NCBI RefSeq assembly: GCF_001425385.1
Contig: NZ_LMQO01000005.1
Span: forward strand, 236,094 to 300,093
DNA from: Sphingomonas sp. Leaf407
Lineage (GTDB): Bacteria > Pseudomonadota > Alphaproteobacteria > Sphingomonadales > Sphingomonadaceae
Length of the DNA stretch: 64,000 bases
Direction: 5' to 3'
Position numbers and translations under genes: made by a program. The first letter of the stretch is position 1, and each line of letters opens with the position of its first letter. The notes beneath the pieces were generated by a model that saw nothing but the letters and a program-made list of their open reading frames with translations, made no database searches and was not told where the DNA came from. This document shows positions 29,084-37,348 of this stretch, piece after piece.

Positions 29084-30562
29084 GTGAGAACGGCAGCGGT
29101 CATCGGGGCAGGGTTCGGCGGACTGGCACTGGCCATCCGCCTGCAATCGGCAGGCGTGCAGACGACCTTGGTCGAAGGGCGCGACAAGCCGGGCGGCCGC
29201 GCCTATTACTGGGAGCGCGACGGCTTCGTCTTCGACGCCGGCCCCACCGTCATCACCGCGCCCGAGGCGTTGCAGGAGCTGTGGGGCCTGACCGGGCGCG
29301 ACATGGCCGAGGATGTGACGCTGCGCAACGTCTCGCCGTTCTACCGGCTGAACTGGCCCGACGGCACCAATTTCGACTATACCAACGACGATACGCTGCT
29401 GCGCTCCGAGATCGCCAAGCTAAACCCCGACGATATTGCGGGCTATGCCCGGTTCCTCGACTATTCGGCGGGCGTGTACGAGGAAGGCTATGTGAAGCTC
29501 GGCCATGTGCCGTTCCTCGACTTCGCCTCGATGATAAAGGCCGCCCCCGCGCTGATGAAATATCAGGCGTGGCGATCGGTCTATTCGATCGTGTCGTCGT
29601 TCGTGAAAAACGAGAAGCTGCGCCAGGCGCTGTCGTTCCACACCCTGCTCGTCGGCGGCGATCCGATGAAGACCAGCAGCATCTATGCGCTGATCCACAA
29701 GCTGGAGCGTGACGGCGGCGTGTGGTTCGCGATGGGCGGCACCAACCGCCTCGTCGCCGGCATGGTCCGTCTGTTCGAAAAGCTGGGCGGCACGATGATG
29801 CTCGGTGATCCGGTCAAGAGCATCGACACGCTCGGCGACCGCGCGACCGGCGTCACGACGCAGGGCGGCGTGGTGGTCGGCGCGGACATGGTCGCGACCA
29901 ACGCCGATCTGGTCCACAGCTACCGCGACCTGTTGTCGGGATCGCGCAGCGCCAAGCGGACGACGCAGAAGCTGGAGAAGAAGCGCTTTTCGCCCTCGCT
30001 GTTCGTCGTCCATTTCGGGGTCAAGGGAACGTGGCCGGGCATCCCGCATCACATGATCCTGTTCGGCCCGCGCTATAAGGGGCTGCTCGCCGACATCTAC
30101 GACCATGGCGTGCTGTCGGAAGATTTCTCGCTCTACCTCCACCACCCGACCGTTACCGATCCGTCGATGGCGCCCGAGGGGCATTCGACCTTCTATGCGC
30201 TGTGCCCGGTGCCGCACACCGGCAAGTTCCCGGTCAACTGGGACGAGATCGGCCCGATCCTCGAAAAGCGCATCCTCGACGAAGTCGGTCGCCGGCTGAT
30301 CCCCGACATCCACGAGCGGATCGTGACGAAGTTCAGCTATATGCCGAGCGACTTCACCCGCGACCTCAATGCCCATCAGGGATCGGCCTTCTCGCTCGAA
30401 CCGATCCTGACGCAGAGCGCCTATTTCCGCGCGCACAACCGCGACGACGACATTTCGAACCTGTACGTCGTGGGTGCCGGCACCCATCCGGGCGCGGGCA
30501 TCCCCGGCGTCGTCGGTAGCGCCAAGGCGACCGCCGGGCTGATGCTGGGCGACGAGGGGTAA
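29084..30562 (+). CDS. crtI: Phytoene desaturase
   Basis: 492 residues from GTG 29084. The FAD-binding motif is AAVIGAGFGGLALAIRLQSA with GGRAYYWERDGFVFDAGPTV after it. The C-terminal carotenoid desaturase signature is LYVVGAGTHPGAGIPGVVGS. The enzyme converts phytoene to lycopene, the substrate of CrtY. The frame extends further upstream through crtY, but only the GTG start places the Rossmann motif at the N terminus. A family A repeat follows the stop. Confidence 0.96.
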   Translation: MRTAAVIGAGFGGLALAIRLQSAGVQTTLVEGRDKPGGRAYYWERDGFVFDAGPTVITAPEALQELWGLTGRDMAEDVTLRNVSPFYRLNWPDGTNFDYTNDDTLLRSEIAKLNPDDIAGYARFLDYSAGVYEEGYVKLGHVPFLDFASMIKAAPALMKYQAWRSVYSIVSSFVKNEKLRQALSFHTLLVGGDPMKTSSIYALIHKLERDGGVWFAMGGTNRLVAGMVRLFEKLGGTMMLGDPVKSIDTLGDRATGVTTQGGVVVGADMVATNADLVHSYRDLLSGSRSAKRTTQKLEKKRFSPSLFVVHFGVKGTWPGIPHHMILFGPRYKGLLADIYDHGVLSEDFSLYLHHPTVTDPSMAPEGHSTFYALCPVPHTGKFPVNWDEIGPILEKRILDEVGRRLIPDIHERIVTKFSYMPSDFTRDLNAHQGSAFSLEPILTQSAYFRAHNRDDDISNLYVVGAGTHPGAGIPGVVGSAKATAGLMLGDEG

Positions 30563-30565
30563 ACT

Positions 30566-30671
30566 GCTCCCCTCCCTGACAAGGGAGGGGTCGGGGGTGG
30601 GTAGGTTCGGGGCGGGCGTACCGCTCCCTCATGGACCGACCCACCCCAACCCCTCCCTGTCAGGGAGGGGC
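30566..30671. repeat. Family A inverted repeat, copy 3
   Basis: It lies inside the carotenoid cluster between crtI and the LOG gene, with arms CTCCCCTCCCTGACAAGGG (30567-30585) and CCCTCCCTGTCAGGGAGGGG (30651-30670). All genes around it read the same way, so it splits the cluster and may lower read-through or protect the crtI mRNA 3' end. Confidence 0.85.
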
Positions 30672-30719
30672 TATATCGGCACCTTGCCCACGCTCCCCAC
30701 TTGGCGTAGCGCCCCTCCC

Positions 30720-31301
30720 ATGAAGCGTCTTGCCGTATATTGCGGGTCGGCGACCCCGGCCGATCCCGTCTATATCGATTCCGCCCGCGCCGTCGGTCGC
30801 GCGCTCGCCGAACGGGGCATCGGCGTCGTCTATGGCGGCGGGCGACTCGGGTTGATGGGCGCGGTCGCCGATGGCGCGATCGAGGCGGGTGGCGAGGTGA
30901 TCGGCGTGATCCCGACCGCGCTGGTCAAGGCCGAAGCCGCGCACCGCGGCCTCAGCGAACTCCACGTCGTCGAGACGATGCACCAGCGCAAGCAGGCGTT
31001 CACCGATCTCGCCGACGGCTTCGTCACCATCCCCGGCGGCACCGGCACGATGGACGAACTGTGGGAGGCGATGAGCTGGGCGCAACTCGGCTATCATGCC
31101 AAGCCGGTCGGGCTGCTCAACGTCGCCGGCTTCTACGACCATCTGATCGCCTTCGTCGCGAAGATGGCCGAGGTCGGCTTCGTGCGGCCGATGCACCGCG
31201 ACATATTGATCGTCGCCGATACGCTCGATGTGCTGCTCGACCGGATGGCGGCGCACACCCCGGTGCGGGCGATCATCACCATGGCCGCCACCGACCTTTG
31301 A
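30720..31301 (+). CDS. LOG family (TIGR00730) Rossmann-fold protein
   Basis: 193 residues beginning KRLAVYCGSATPADPVYIDS, with VVYGGGRLGLMGAVADGA and the active-site motif PGGTGTMDELWEAMSW. Members hydrolyse nucleoside 5'-monophosphates, including cytokinin ribotides, releasing the base. The stop overlaps the crtB start (TGATG at 31299), so translation is coupled with phytoene synthase. Whether this bacterium makes cytokinins is not shown; a general nucleotide-cleaning role is equally possible. Confidence 0.9.
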   Translation: MKRLAVYCGSATPADPVYIDSARAVGRALAERGIGVVYGGGRLGLMGAVADGAIEAGGEVIGVIPTALVKAEAAHRGLSELHVVETMHQRKQAFTDLADGFVTIPGGTGTMDELWEAMSWAQLGYHAKPVGLLNVAGFYDHLIAFVAKMAEVGFVRPMHRDILIVADTLDVLLDRMAAHTPVRAIITMAATDL

Positions 31302-32227
31302 TGCTCGATCGGCCCGCGCTGGTCGCGCATGCCCGCGACACCATCGCGCGCGGCTCGAAGAGCTTTGCGGCGGCGAGCAAGCTGTTCGACCCGCAAACCC
31401 GCGAACGCGCATGGCTGCTCTATGCGTGGTGCCGCGCATGCGACGACCTCGCCGACGGCCAGGATCTGGGCCACGGCATGCAGCGGGTGGGCGACGCGCA
31501 GGCGCGGATCGACCTGATCCGTGCGCGCACCGCGCAGGCGCTTGCCGGGCAGGCGACCGGTGATCCGGCGTTCGACGCACTGGGCGTCGTCGCCGCCGAG
31601 GTCGGACTGCCCGAGGCGATCATTCATGATGTGATCGACGGGTTCCAGCTCGACGCCGACGAGTGGCGGCCGGTGCGCGAAGCCGATCTCTACCAATATT
31701 GCTATCATGTCGCCGGCGCGGTCGGCGGGCTGATGGCCGTGGTGATGGGCGTCCCCGCCGACCAGCACGACACGCTCGACCGCGCGTGCGACCTGGGGCT
31801 GGCGTTCCAGCTCGCCAACATCGCGCGCGACATCGCCGAGGATGCCGGGGCGGGGCGCTGCTACCTGCCCGCCGACTGGCTGGACGAACTGGGCATCGAT
31901 CGGGCCGACCCGCTGGCCGACCGCGCGAAGCTCGCGATCCTCGCCCGGCGGATGGCGACGCGCGCGGCGCTTCATGAGGACAGCGCGCGCGTGGGCGCGG
32001 CGCGGCTGCCGCTGCGCTCGGGCTGGGCGGTGCTGGCGGCGGCCGACATCTACGGCGGCATCGCCCGCAAGGTCGCCGCCGCCGGCCCCCGCGCATGGGA
32101 CCAGCGCCAGACGACGTCGAAGGGCGAGAAGCTGGTGGCGATCGCCAGAGCCTATGTCGCCGCGCGCCGGCGCCCGGCGAAGGACACCCCGCGCGATCCC
32201 GTGCTGTGGACCCGGCCGCGCGGGTAA
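31301..32227 (+). CDS. crtB: Phytoene synthase
   Basis: 308 residues. The two aspartate-rich motifs for Mg-diphosphate binding are WCRACDDLADG (about residue 50) and NIARDIAEDAGAGRCYLP. The N-terminal GSKSFAAASKLFD is typical. The enzyme joins two geranylgeranyl diphosphates to phytoene, the first step of the pathway that CrtI and CrtY continue. It starts within the LOG stop codon. A crtE gene is not in the window. Confidence 0.95.
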   Translation: MLDRPALVAHARDTIARGSKSFAAASKLFDPQTRERAWLLYAWCRACDDLADGQDLGHGMQRVGDAQARIDLIRARTAQALAGQATGDPAFDALGVVAAEVGLPEAIIHDVIDGFQLDADEWRPVREADLYQYCYHVAGAVGGLMAVVMGVPADQHDTLDRACDLGLAFQLANIARDIAEDAGAGRCYLPADWLDELGIDRADPLADRAKLAILARRMATRAALHEDSARVGAARLPLRSGWAVLAAADIYGGIARKVAAAGPRAWDQRQTTSKGEKLVAIARAYVAARRRPAKDTPRDPVLWTRPRG

Positions 32228-32250
32228 ACTCCGTCCCATCTCGCTTCAAC

Positions 32251-32334
32251 CGTCATCCCAGCGAAGGCTGGGATCTCCCCGTGATAGCGCACAGCAGGAG
32301 CCGCGAGAGGCCCCAGCCTTCGCTGGGGCGACGC
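32251..32334. repeat. Family C inverted repeat, copy 1
   Basis: Hairpin 32252-32274 (CATCCCAGCGAAGGCTGGGAT) and hairpin 32309-32330 (GGCCCCAGCCTTCGCTGGGG) face each other around about 35 nt between convergent crtB and ribA. Further copies are at 39821-39904 and 46239-46320. Confidence 0.85.
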
Positions 32335-32357
32335 CACGGGTTAGACGAAGTCAAACG

Positions 32358-33419
32358 CTACAACTGATGCCCGGTCCTATCGCGCTTGGTCGCGAGATAG
32401 CGTTCGTTGTGCGGGTTGGCCGGCAGGTGATGCGCCACCCGCTCGATAACGGTGATGCCGGTCGCCTCCAGCCCGGCGACCTTCGCCGGGTTGTTGGTCA
32501 GCAACCGGATGCGGTTCTGTCCCATCAGCGACAGCATCCGCCCCGCCACGCCGAAATCGCGCGCGTCGATCGCGAAGCCCAGCCGCGTGTTGGCGTCGAC
32601 CGTGTCGAACCCCTGATCCTGCAACGCATAGGCGCGCAGCTTGTTTACCAGCCCGATCCCGCGCCCCTCCTGCCGCAGATACAGCAGGATGCCCCAGCCG
32701 GCATCGGCGATGGCATGGATCGCGGCGTGCAACTGCGGCCCGCAGTCGCATTTCAGGCTGCCCAGCACGTCGCCGGTCAGGCATTCGCTGTGCAGCCGCA
32801 CCAGCGGCGGCGCGCCACCCGGCTGGCCGATCAGCAGCGCGACATGCTCGCCCGCCGCATCGGGGGTGCGGAACGCCACGATCTCGCTGTCCTCCGCGCC
32901 CGCGACCGGCAGCCGCGCGCGCGCGACGATCGCCAGCCGGTCGGCATGTTCATGCGCGTCGATCGCCACCGGGGTGATCGTCACTTCCGCGCCTTCGCCC
33001 CCCGCGACGAACGCCGGGAGGAGCCCCGCGACCCGCGCGAGGCGCAGCGCGGCGGCGGCCGCCACCGGTGCCGGCGACTCGATCCCCCGGAATGGCCCCT
33101 TCATCGGCGTCGCCAGATCGAGCTGGGGATCGGCCAGCGCGGTCAGCGCGGCGAAATCGGTCCACGCCTCGCGCCGGATCGCCACCGGCTGGTCGGGTTC
33201 GGCCGCCGCGCGCTGGTTGACGATCTTGAGCGTCTCGGCCCGCCCGAACGACAGCAGGACATGCGCCGAGCGATCGGGATCGAAGCCGGCAAGGCGCAGC
33301 GGATCGGCGGTCTCGATCGGCAGCAGGGTCAGCACCGGCTCGCCCGGCGCGGCAATCGCGATCGGCCAGCCGCGGCGCAGCGCGTCGATCGCGCGGGCGA
33401 CGTCGCGCGGCTCGCTCAA
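32358..33419 (-). CDS. ribA: GTP cyclohydrolase II with degenerate RibB-like N domain
   Basis: About 353 residues. The C-terminal half is a complete GTP cyclohydrolase II: zinc ligands in CLTGDVLGSLKCDC, LYLRQEGRGIGLVNKLRAYA and DTVDANTRLGF. The N-terminal part resembles dihydroxybutanone-phosphate synthase in fold (AIDALRRGWPIAIA) but lacks its acidic DRENEGD-like motif, so it is probably inactive. The gene overlaps the xthA stop; the likely start is TTG at 33419 in a TTGA overlap, while TTG at 33476 gives 19 more residues. It makes the first riboflavin intermediate. Confidence 0.9.
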   Translation of the reverse strand: MSEPRDVARAIDALRRGWPIAIAAPGEPVLTLLPIETADPLRLAGFDPDRSAHVLLSFGRAETLKIVNQRAAAEPDQPVAIRREAWTDFAALTALADPQLDLATPMKGPFRGIESPAPVAAAAALRLARVAGLLPAFVAGGEGAEVTITPVAIDAHEHADRLAIVARARLPVAGAEDSEIVAFRTPDAAGEHVALLIGQPGGAPPLVRLHSECLTGDVLGSLKCDCGPQLHAAIHAIADAGWGILLYLRQEGRGIGLVNKLRAYALQDQGFDTVDANTRLGFAIDARDFGVAGRMLSLMGQNRIRLLTNNPAKVAGLEATGITVIERVAHHLPANPHNERYLATKRDRTGHQL

Positions 33420-34210
33420 AACGCGAACTCGGTCACGATCGGCACATGGTCGCTGGGTTTCAGCCAGCTCCGGCAATCCTCATGGACGCGGTGGGCGACC
33501 GCCCGTGGCGCGAGCGCGGGGCTGGCCCACATATGGTCGAGCCGCCGCCCGCGATCCGACGCCGCCCAGTCCTTCGCGCGGTAGCTCCACCACGTATGGA
33601 GCCGTGCCGGTGCGGGGTGGAAATGCCGGCCGAGATCGACCCAGTCGTTCGCCGCCTGCAACCGCGCCAGCGTCTCGATCTCGATGGGGGTATGGCTGAC
33701 CACGTCGAGCAGCGCCTTGTGGCTCCACACGTCGCTCTCCAGCGGGGCGACGTTGAAATCGCCGGTCAGCAGCACGGGCGTGTCGCCCAGGCCCTTAGAC
33801 CAGTCGATCATGCGTTCGAGGAAGTCGAGCTTCTGCCCGAACTTCGGGTTCACCGCGCGGTCGGGCACGTCGCCGCCCGCCGGGATATAGACGTTCTCGA
33901 TCCTGAGGCCATTGGCCAGCGCCACGCCGATATGCCGCGCCTCGCCGTTCGCCTGCCAGTCGAGCCGGTCGTCCTCCGCCAGCGGCAGCTTGGATAGCAC
34001 CGCGACGCCGTGGTGCATCCGCTGGCCGTTGATCGCGATATGGGTATAGCCCAACCGCCGCAGCGGATCGAACGGGAAGTCCTGGTTCACGACCTTCGTT
34101 TCCTGCAGGCACAGCACGTCGGGCCGCGCTTCGCGCAGGAAGCGTTCGACGATGTCCATGCGGAAACGAACCGAATTGATGTTCCACGAAGCGACGGAAA
34201 GCGTGTCCAT
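33416..34210 (-). CDS. xthA: Exodeoxyribonuclease III
   Basis: 264 residues of the ExoIII/APE family: SVASWNINSVRFRMDIVERF, the metal-binding Glu in VLCLQETKV, LLTGDFNVAPLESDVW, and the final SDHVPIV. It cleaves DNA at abasic sites and digests 3' ends in base-excision repair. The start at 34210 places the family N terminus correctly; the frame runs further up without coding likeness. It overlaps ribA by 4 nt at its 3' end. Confidence 0.95.
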   Translation of the reverse strand: MDTLSVASWNINSVRFRMDIVERFLREARPDVLCLQETKVVNQDFPFDPLRRLGYTHIAINGQRMHHGVAVLSKLPLAEDDRLDWQANGEARHIGVALANGLRIENVYIPAGGDVPDRAVNPKFGQKLDFLERMIDWSKGLGDTPVLLTGDFNVAPLESDVWSHKALLDVVSHTPIEIETLARLQAANDWVDLGRHFHPAPARLHTWWSYRAKDWAASDRGRRLDHMWASPALAPRAVAHRVHEDCRSWLKPSDHVPIVTEFAF

Positions 34211-34255
34211 GGGCGATGCCTGTATCGCGGCGTGTCGCGGTGCGCCAGACATGGA

Positions 34256-34294
34256 AAGGCCCTCGCTCCGGGGGCATGGAACGAGGGCCGACCG
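34256..34294. other. Hairpin upstream of xthA
   Basis: GGCCCTCG (34257-34264) and CGAGGGCC (34283-34290) form an 8-bp stem. Read on the minus strand it is followed by UUUCC, a weak terminator shape. It lies within the 367-bp gene-free stretch 34211-34577 that also holds a family A repeat. It may be a leader structure for xthA. Confidence 0.35.
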
Positions 34295-34460
34295 TGCGTT
34301 CATCACGCAGGCGGGCGTCGAGGACCCGGGCAACAGGGGGAAAAATCCCGGACGCGCCCCAACACCGCAAGACCAGTCCTAGCGGGAGAAACCTGTCGCT
34401 TTGATGAACGTCATGCGTATTCGTTGTAAAAAGATGGCGGCCGGCGGCACGCACCACCTT

Positions 34461-34568
34461 CTCCCCTCCCTGACAAGGGAGGGGCTGGGGGTGGGTAGGT
34501 CTGGGGCGGGCGTACCGTACCCTCATGGGCCGACCCACCCCCGACCCCTCCCTTGTCAGGGAGGGGAG
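34461..34568. repeat. Family A inverted repeat, copy 4
   Basis: Arms CTCCCCTCCCTGACAAGGG (34461-34479) and CCCTTGTCAGGGAGGGGAG (34550-34568) enclose GGGTGGGTAGG and its complement. It sits between the lolA stop and the xthA leader, both on the minus strand. Confidence 0.85.
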
Positions 34569-34577
34569 AGAAAACTC

Positions 34578-35198
34578 CTACCGCCGCCCGCGCGACGGTT
34601 CGTTGAAGCGAAACGCCGAATCGGCCACCGGCGCATTGAACCGCTGACCCGTCAGCCGCACCGTCGTGCGATTCGCCTGCGCGTCGAGCGCGACCCAGCC
34701 TTGCAGCATCAGCCCCGCCGGCGCTGACGCCTGCCGCGCGAAGATCATGGTGATGCGGCCATATTCGGGCCGCTTGGGGTCGTAGGCTTCGACGCTCACG
34801 ACGCGCGGATCGCTCGACGGCACGACGCGGGCGAATTTCGACGCATCGCGCGCCGGGTTGAGCAGGATGCCGAGCGGCGAGTTGCCGATCGGCCAGCGCT
34901 GCTTCTGTCCGACCTGATAGTCGAGGAAATAGAGCGACTTGCCATCCGACACGAGCAGGATCGGCACGCCCTTCTCATATTGGAAGCGAATCTTGCCCGG
35001 CTTCTTGAGCGTCAGCACACCCGACAGGACCCGGCCGTTGCGATCGGTCTGGGTAAAGTTCGCGGTCATCGTCTCGACGGCGGAGAGGTGCCGCTGGACC
35101 GAGGCGAGGTCGTTCTGTGGCGCCTGCGCGTGAAGCGCGACGGGGGCGGCAAGGGCAACGGCAAGCGCGAGCGGGCGAATGGGGCGTCTCCAGATCAT
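34578..35198 (-). CDS. lolA: LolA-like outer membrane lipoprotein carrier
   Basis: 206 residues. A signal peptide (PLALAVALAAPVALHAQA) is followed by a LolA-fold domain with VETMTANFTQTDRNGRVLSG, KPGKIRFQYEKGVPILLVSD and a C-terminal TTVRLTGQRFNAPVADSAF. The family carries lipoproteins across the periplasm from LolCDE to the outer membrane; LolB was not seen here. The start at 35198 is just upstream of the signal peptide. It shares its strand with xthA and ribA but is separated by a repeat. Confidence 0.9.
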   Translation of the reverse strand: MIWRRPIRPLALAVALAAPVALHAQAPQNDLASVQRHLSAVETMTANFTQTDRNGRVLSGVLTLKKPGKIRFQYEKGVPILLVSDGKSLYFLDYQVGQKQRWPIGNSPLGILLNPARDASKFARVVPSSDPRVVSVEAYDPKRPEYGRITMIFARQASAPAGLMLQGWVALDAQANRTTVRLTGQRFNAPVADSAFRFNEPSRGRR

Positions 35199-35289
35199 GA
35201 CCACCCTGTTGGCGGCGGCGCATTGAACGCGGCGTGAACCCGACCGGTTGCGGTCACTGTCGAAACTCGTGGAAGCACAAGTTTCGAGG

Positions 35290-35352
35290 CGGTGCCGGCC
35301 CGCTCCCCCTCCCGACCACCCATTCAGGATACGCTGTGGGTGGTCGGGAGGA
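35290..35352. repeat. Family E inverted repeat, copy 1
   Basis: The 184-bp space between lolA and glpX carries CCGGCCCGCTCC, then an inverted pair CCCGACCACCCA (35311-35322) and TGGGTGGTCGGGAG (35336-35349) with a TCAGGATACGC loop. Related copies are at 36461 and 49818. Confidence 0.7.
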
Positions 35353-35382
35353 ACGCGCCTCGGCGCGTTTTCAAACAACCTC

Positions 35383-36342
35383 TTACAGCCGGTGTTCGCC
35401 CTTCACCCAGCGCACCGTGCCCGAACTGGCGCGCATCACGACGCTTTCGGTGGTCATCTTGCCCGGCATCCGCTTGACCCCGTCGAGCAGCGAGCCGTCG
35501 GTCACGCCGGTCGCGGCGAAGATGCAGTCGCCGCGCGCCAGCTCGGTCAGGTCGTACTGTTTGTCGAGGTCGGTCACGCCCCACTTCGCCGCGCGCGCGC
35601 GCTCGTCGTCGTTGCGGAACAGCAACCGGCCCTTGAACTGCCCGCCGACGCAGCGCAGCGCGGCGGCGGCCAGCACGCCCTCGGGCGCGCCGCCCTGGCC
35701 CATGTACAGGTCGATGGTGGTGTCGGGGTTGGTGGTGGCGATCACGCCGGCCACGTCGCCGTCGCCGATCAGCATCACGCCGCAACCCACCGCGCGCAGC
35801 TCGGCGATCATCGCCTCGTGGCGCGGACGGTCGAGCACGCACACGATGATGTCGTGCGGGTCGACGCCCTTGGCCGCCGCCACCGCCGTCACATTCTCGG
35901 TCGGCGACCGGTCTAGATCGATGATGCCCTCGGGATAGCCCGGCCCGCAGGCGATCTTGTCCATATACACGTCCGGCGCGTTCAGCAGCCCGCCCTTCTC
36001 GGCGATCGCCAGCACGGCAAGGCTGTTCGGCCCGGCAGTGGCGCAGATGGTGGTGCCCTCCAGCGGATCGAGCGCGATGTCGATCTCCGGCCCCTTGCCG
36101 ATGCCGACCTTCTCGCCGATGAACAGCATCGGTGCCTCGTCGCGCTCGCCCTCGCCGATCACGACGGTGCCGTCCATGTAGAGTTCGTTGAGCGCGGCGC
36201 GCATCGCCTCGACGGCGGCGGCATCGGCCGCCTTCTCGTCGCCGCGCCCGACCAGCGTCGACGCGGCGATCGCCGCCGCTTCGGTGACACGCACCATTTC
36301 CAGAACGAGTACGCGGTCGAGAGTGCTGCTCACAGGATTCAT
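35383..36342 (-). CDS. glpX: Fructose-1,6-bisphosphatase class II
   Basis: 319 residues. The metal-binding and substrate motifs are GEGERDEAPMLFIGEKVG, IALDPLEGTTICA and PGYPEGIIDLDRSPTENV, as in GlpX. It dephosphorylates fructose 1,6-bisphosphate in gluconeogenesis. It is flanked on both sides by family E repeats and is probably transcribed alone. Confidence 0.95.
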   Translation of the reverse strand: MNPVSSTLDRVLVLEMVRVTEAAAIAASTLVGRGDEKAADAAAVEAMRAALNELYMDGTVVIGEGERDEAPMLFIGEKVGIGKGPEIDIALDPLEGTTICATAGPNSLAVLAIAEKGGLLNAPDVYMDKIACGPGYPEGIIDLDRSPTENVTAVAAAKGVDPHDIIVCVLDRPRHEAMIAELRAVGCGVMLIGDGDVAGVIATTNPDTTIDLYMGQGGAPEGVLAAAALRCVGGQFKGRLLFRNDDERARAAKWGVTDLDKQYDLTELARGDCIFAATGVTDGSLLDGVKRMPGKMTTESVVMRASSGTVRWVKGEHRL

Positions 36343-36460
36343 TCAGGTATCCTCCCCGTTAAACGGTTTAAACACCCGATAGGCGACCTGCTCTTGCCGA
36401 GCAAGCCGCGTCGCGCGATGCTGTTCGAAGTCTGTCCGGAAATGCGTCGACACGCATTGC

Positions 36461-36541
36461 GCGGCGCCGGCCCGCTCCTCCACTCGGCCACCCATCAGGA
36501 TACTCAAGTGGGTGGCCGGGTGGGGGAGCGGGCCGGCACCG
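36461..36541. repeat. Family E inverted repeat, copy 2
   Basis: GGCGCCGGCCCGCTCC (36462-36477) is repeated inverted as GGAGCGGGCCGGCACC (36525-36540). Inside, TCGGCCACCCATC pairs with GTGGGTGGCCGGG around AGGATACTCA. It lies in the 268-bp space between divergent glpX and a small secreted protein gene. Confidence 0.8.
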
Positions 36542-36610
36542 CCTTGAAATTCGCTTTTCCGCGAATTTTCAAGCAGGCTATCAGATAGCGGCGGGCGGAG
36601 GAGCGAATCG

Positions 36611-36970
36611 ATGGCGGCGGTGGCACTGTGGCTGGCGATGCTGGCCGACGAGACGAGCGTGGCGGCGGCGATGGCGCGCGCCCGCGCCGCGACTCGCATC
36701 GACACGCCGTGCCGCGAAGGGGCTGCCCCCGACGAGATCGTGGTGTGTGCCGCGCGCAACGCCGATCGCTACCGTGTGCCGCTCGTCACCGCGCCCGCGC
36801 CGGGCGATCCCAGGGCGGTCGATGCGCTGGGCGAGCGCGAGCGGTTGCTGGCGGTGCCGCAACTGCCCTGCGGGGTCGGCGCGTTCCTGCAAGGCTGCGG
36901 CTCGGTCGGCGTCAGCGCCAGTACGCGCGGCGGGGTGAAGCCCGGCACGCCGCGCCCGCTCGCCAGATAA
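36611..36970 (+). CDS. Small exported cysteine-containing protein
   Basis: 119 residues. The hydrophobic N terminus (AAVALWLAMLADETSVAAAM) looks like a weak signal or anchor. The mature part has RIDTPCREGAAPDEIVVCAA followed by RNADRYRVPLV, and a second Cys pair in LPCGVGAFLQGCGS. The DEIVVCA...RYRVP pattern is one I associate with exported hypothetical proteins of sphingomonads. No function is known. It is followed 85 nt later by a smaller protein of similar make. Confidence 0.7.
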   Translation: MAAVALWLAMLADETSVAAAMARARAATRIDTPCREGAAPDEIVVCAARNADRYRVPLVTAPAPGDPRAVDALGERERLLAVPQLPCGVGAFLQGCGSVGVSASTRGGVKPGTPRPLAR

Positions 36971-37055
36971 TCGCCGGTGGTGTTGGCGGACGGATCGGCC
37001 TAGGCTCCTGAAATCCGGTCGGTATCACCACCGGATGCCAAAGGGATTTCCGCCG

Positions 37056-37328
37056 ATGCCGTCGCTGCTCCTGCTCGCGCTGCTGCTACAGGCCGCGCCG
37101 GCCGCCCCCACGCTCGGGATCGAGGACCCGGTCGATTGCGCCGCCACGCCCGGCGCGCTGGCCTGTCGCAAGGGCGCGGCGCGCTATCGCCTGCCGATCG
37201 ACGACGACCGCGTGTTCGACCGCAAGGCCGACGGACTGAGTCAGGACGGCCGCGAATGCGGACTGGTCGGCCCGAAAGTCTGTACCCGCAAGCCACGCAC
37301 TATCCTGTCGACCGCGCCGAAGGAATAG
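37056..37328 (+). CDS. Small secreted cysteine-containing protein
   Basis: 90 residues from ATG 37056, chosen because AAGGGA lies 9 nt upstream; ATG at 37035 is also in frame. A clear signal peptide (PSLLLLALLLQAAPAAP) is followed by a short mature domain with VDCAATPGALACRKGAARYR and RECGLVGPKVCTRKP. Four cysteines suggest two disulfides in the periplasm. It shares the RYR-x-P element with its upstream neighbour and may be a distant paralogue. Function unknown. Confidence 0.7.
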   Translation: MPSLLLLALLLQAAPAAPTLGIEDPVDCAATPGALACRKGAARYRLPIDDDRVFDRKADGLSQDGRECGLVGPKVCTRKPRTILSTAPKE

Positions 37329-37348
37329 GAGCGGGCCGGTACCGCCTT

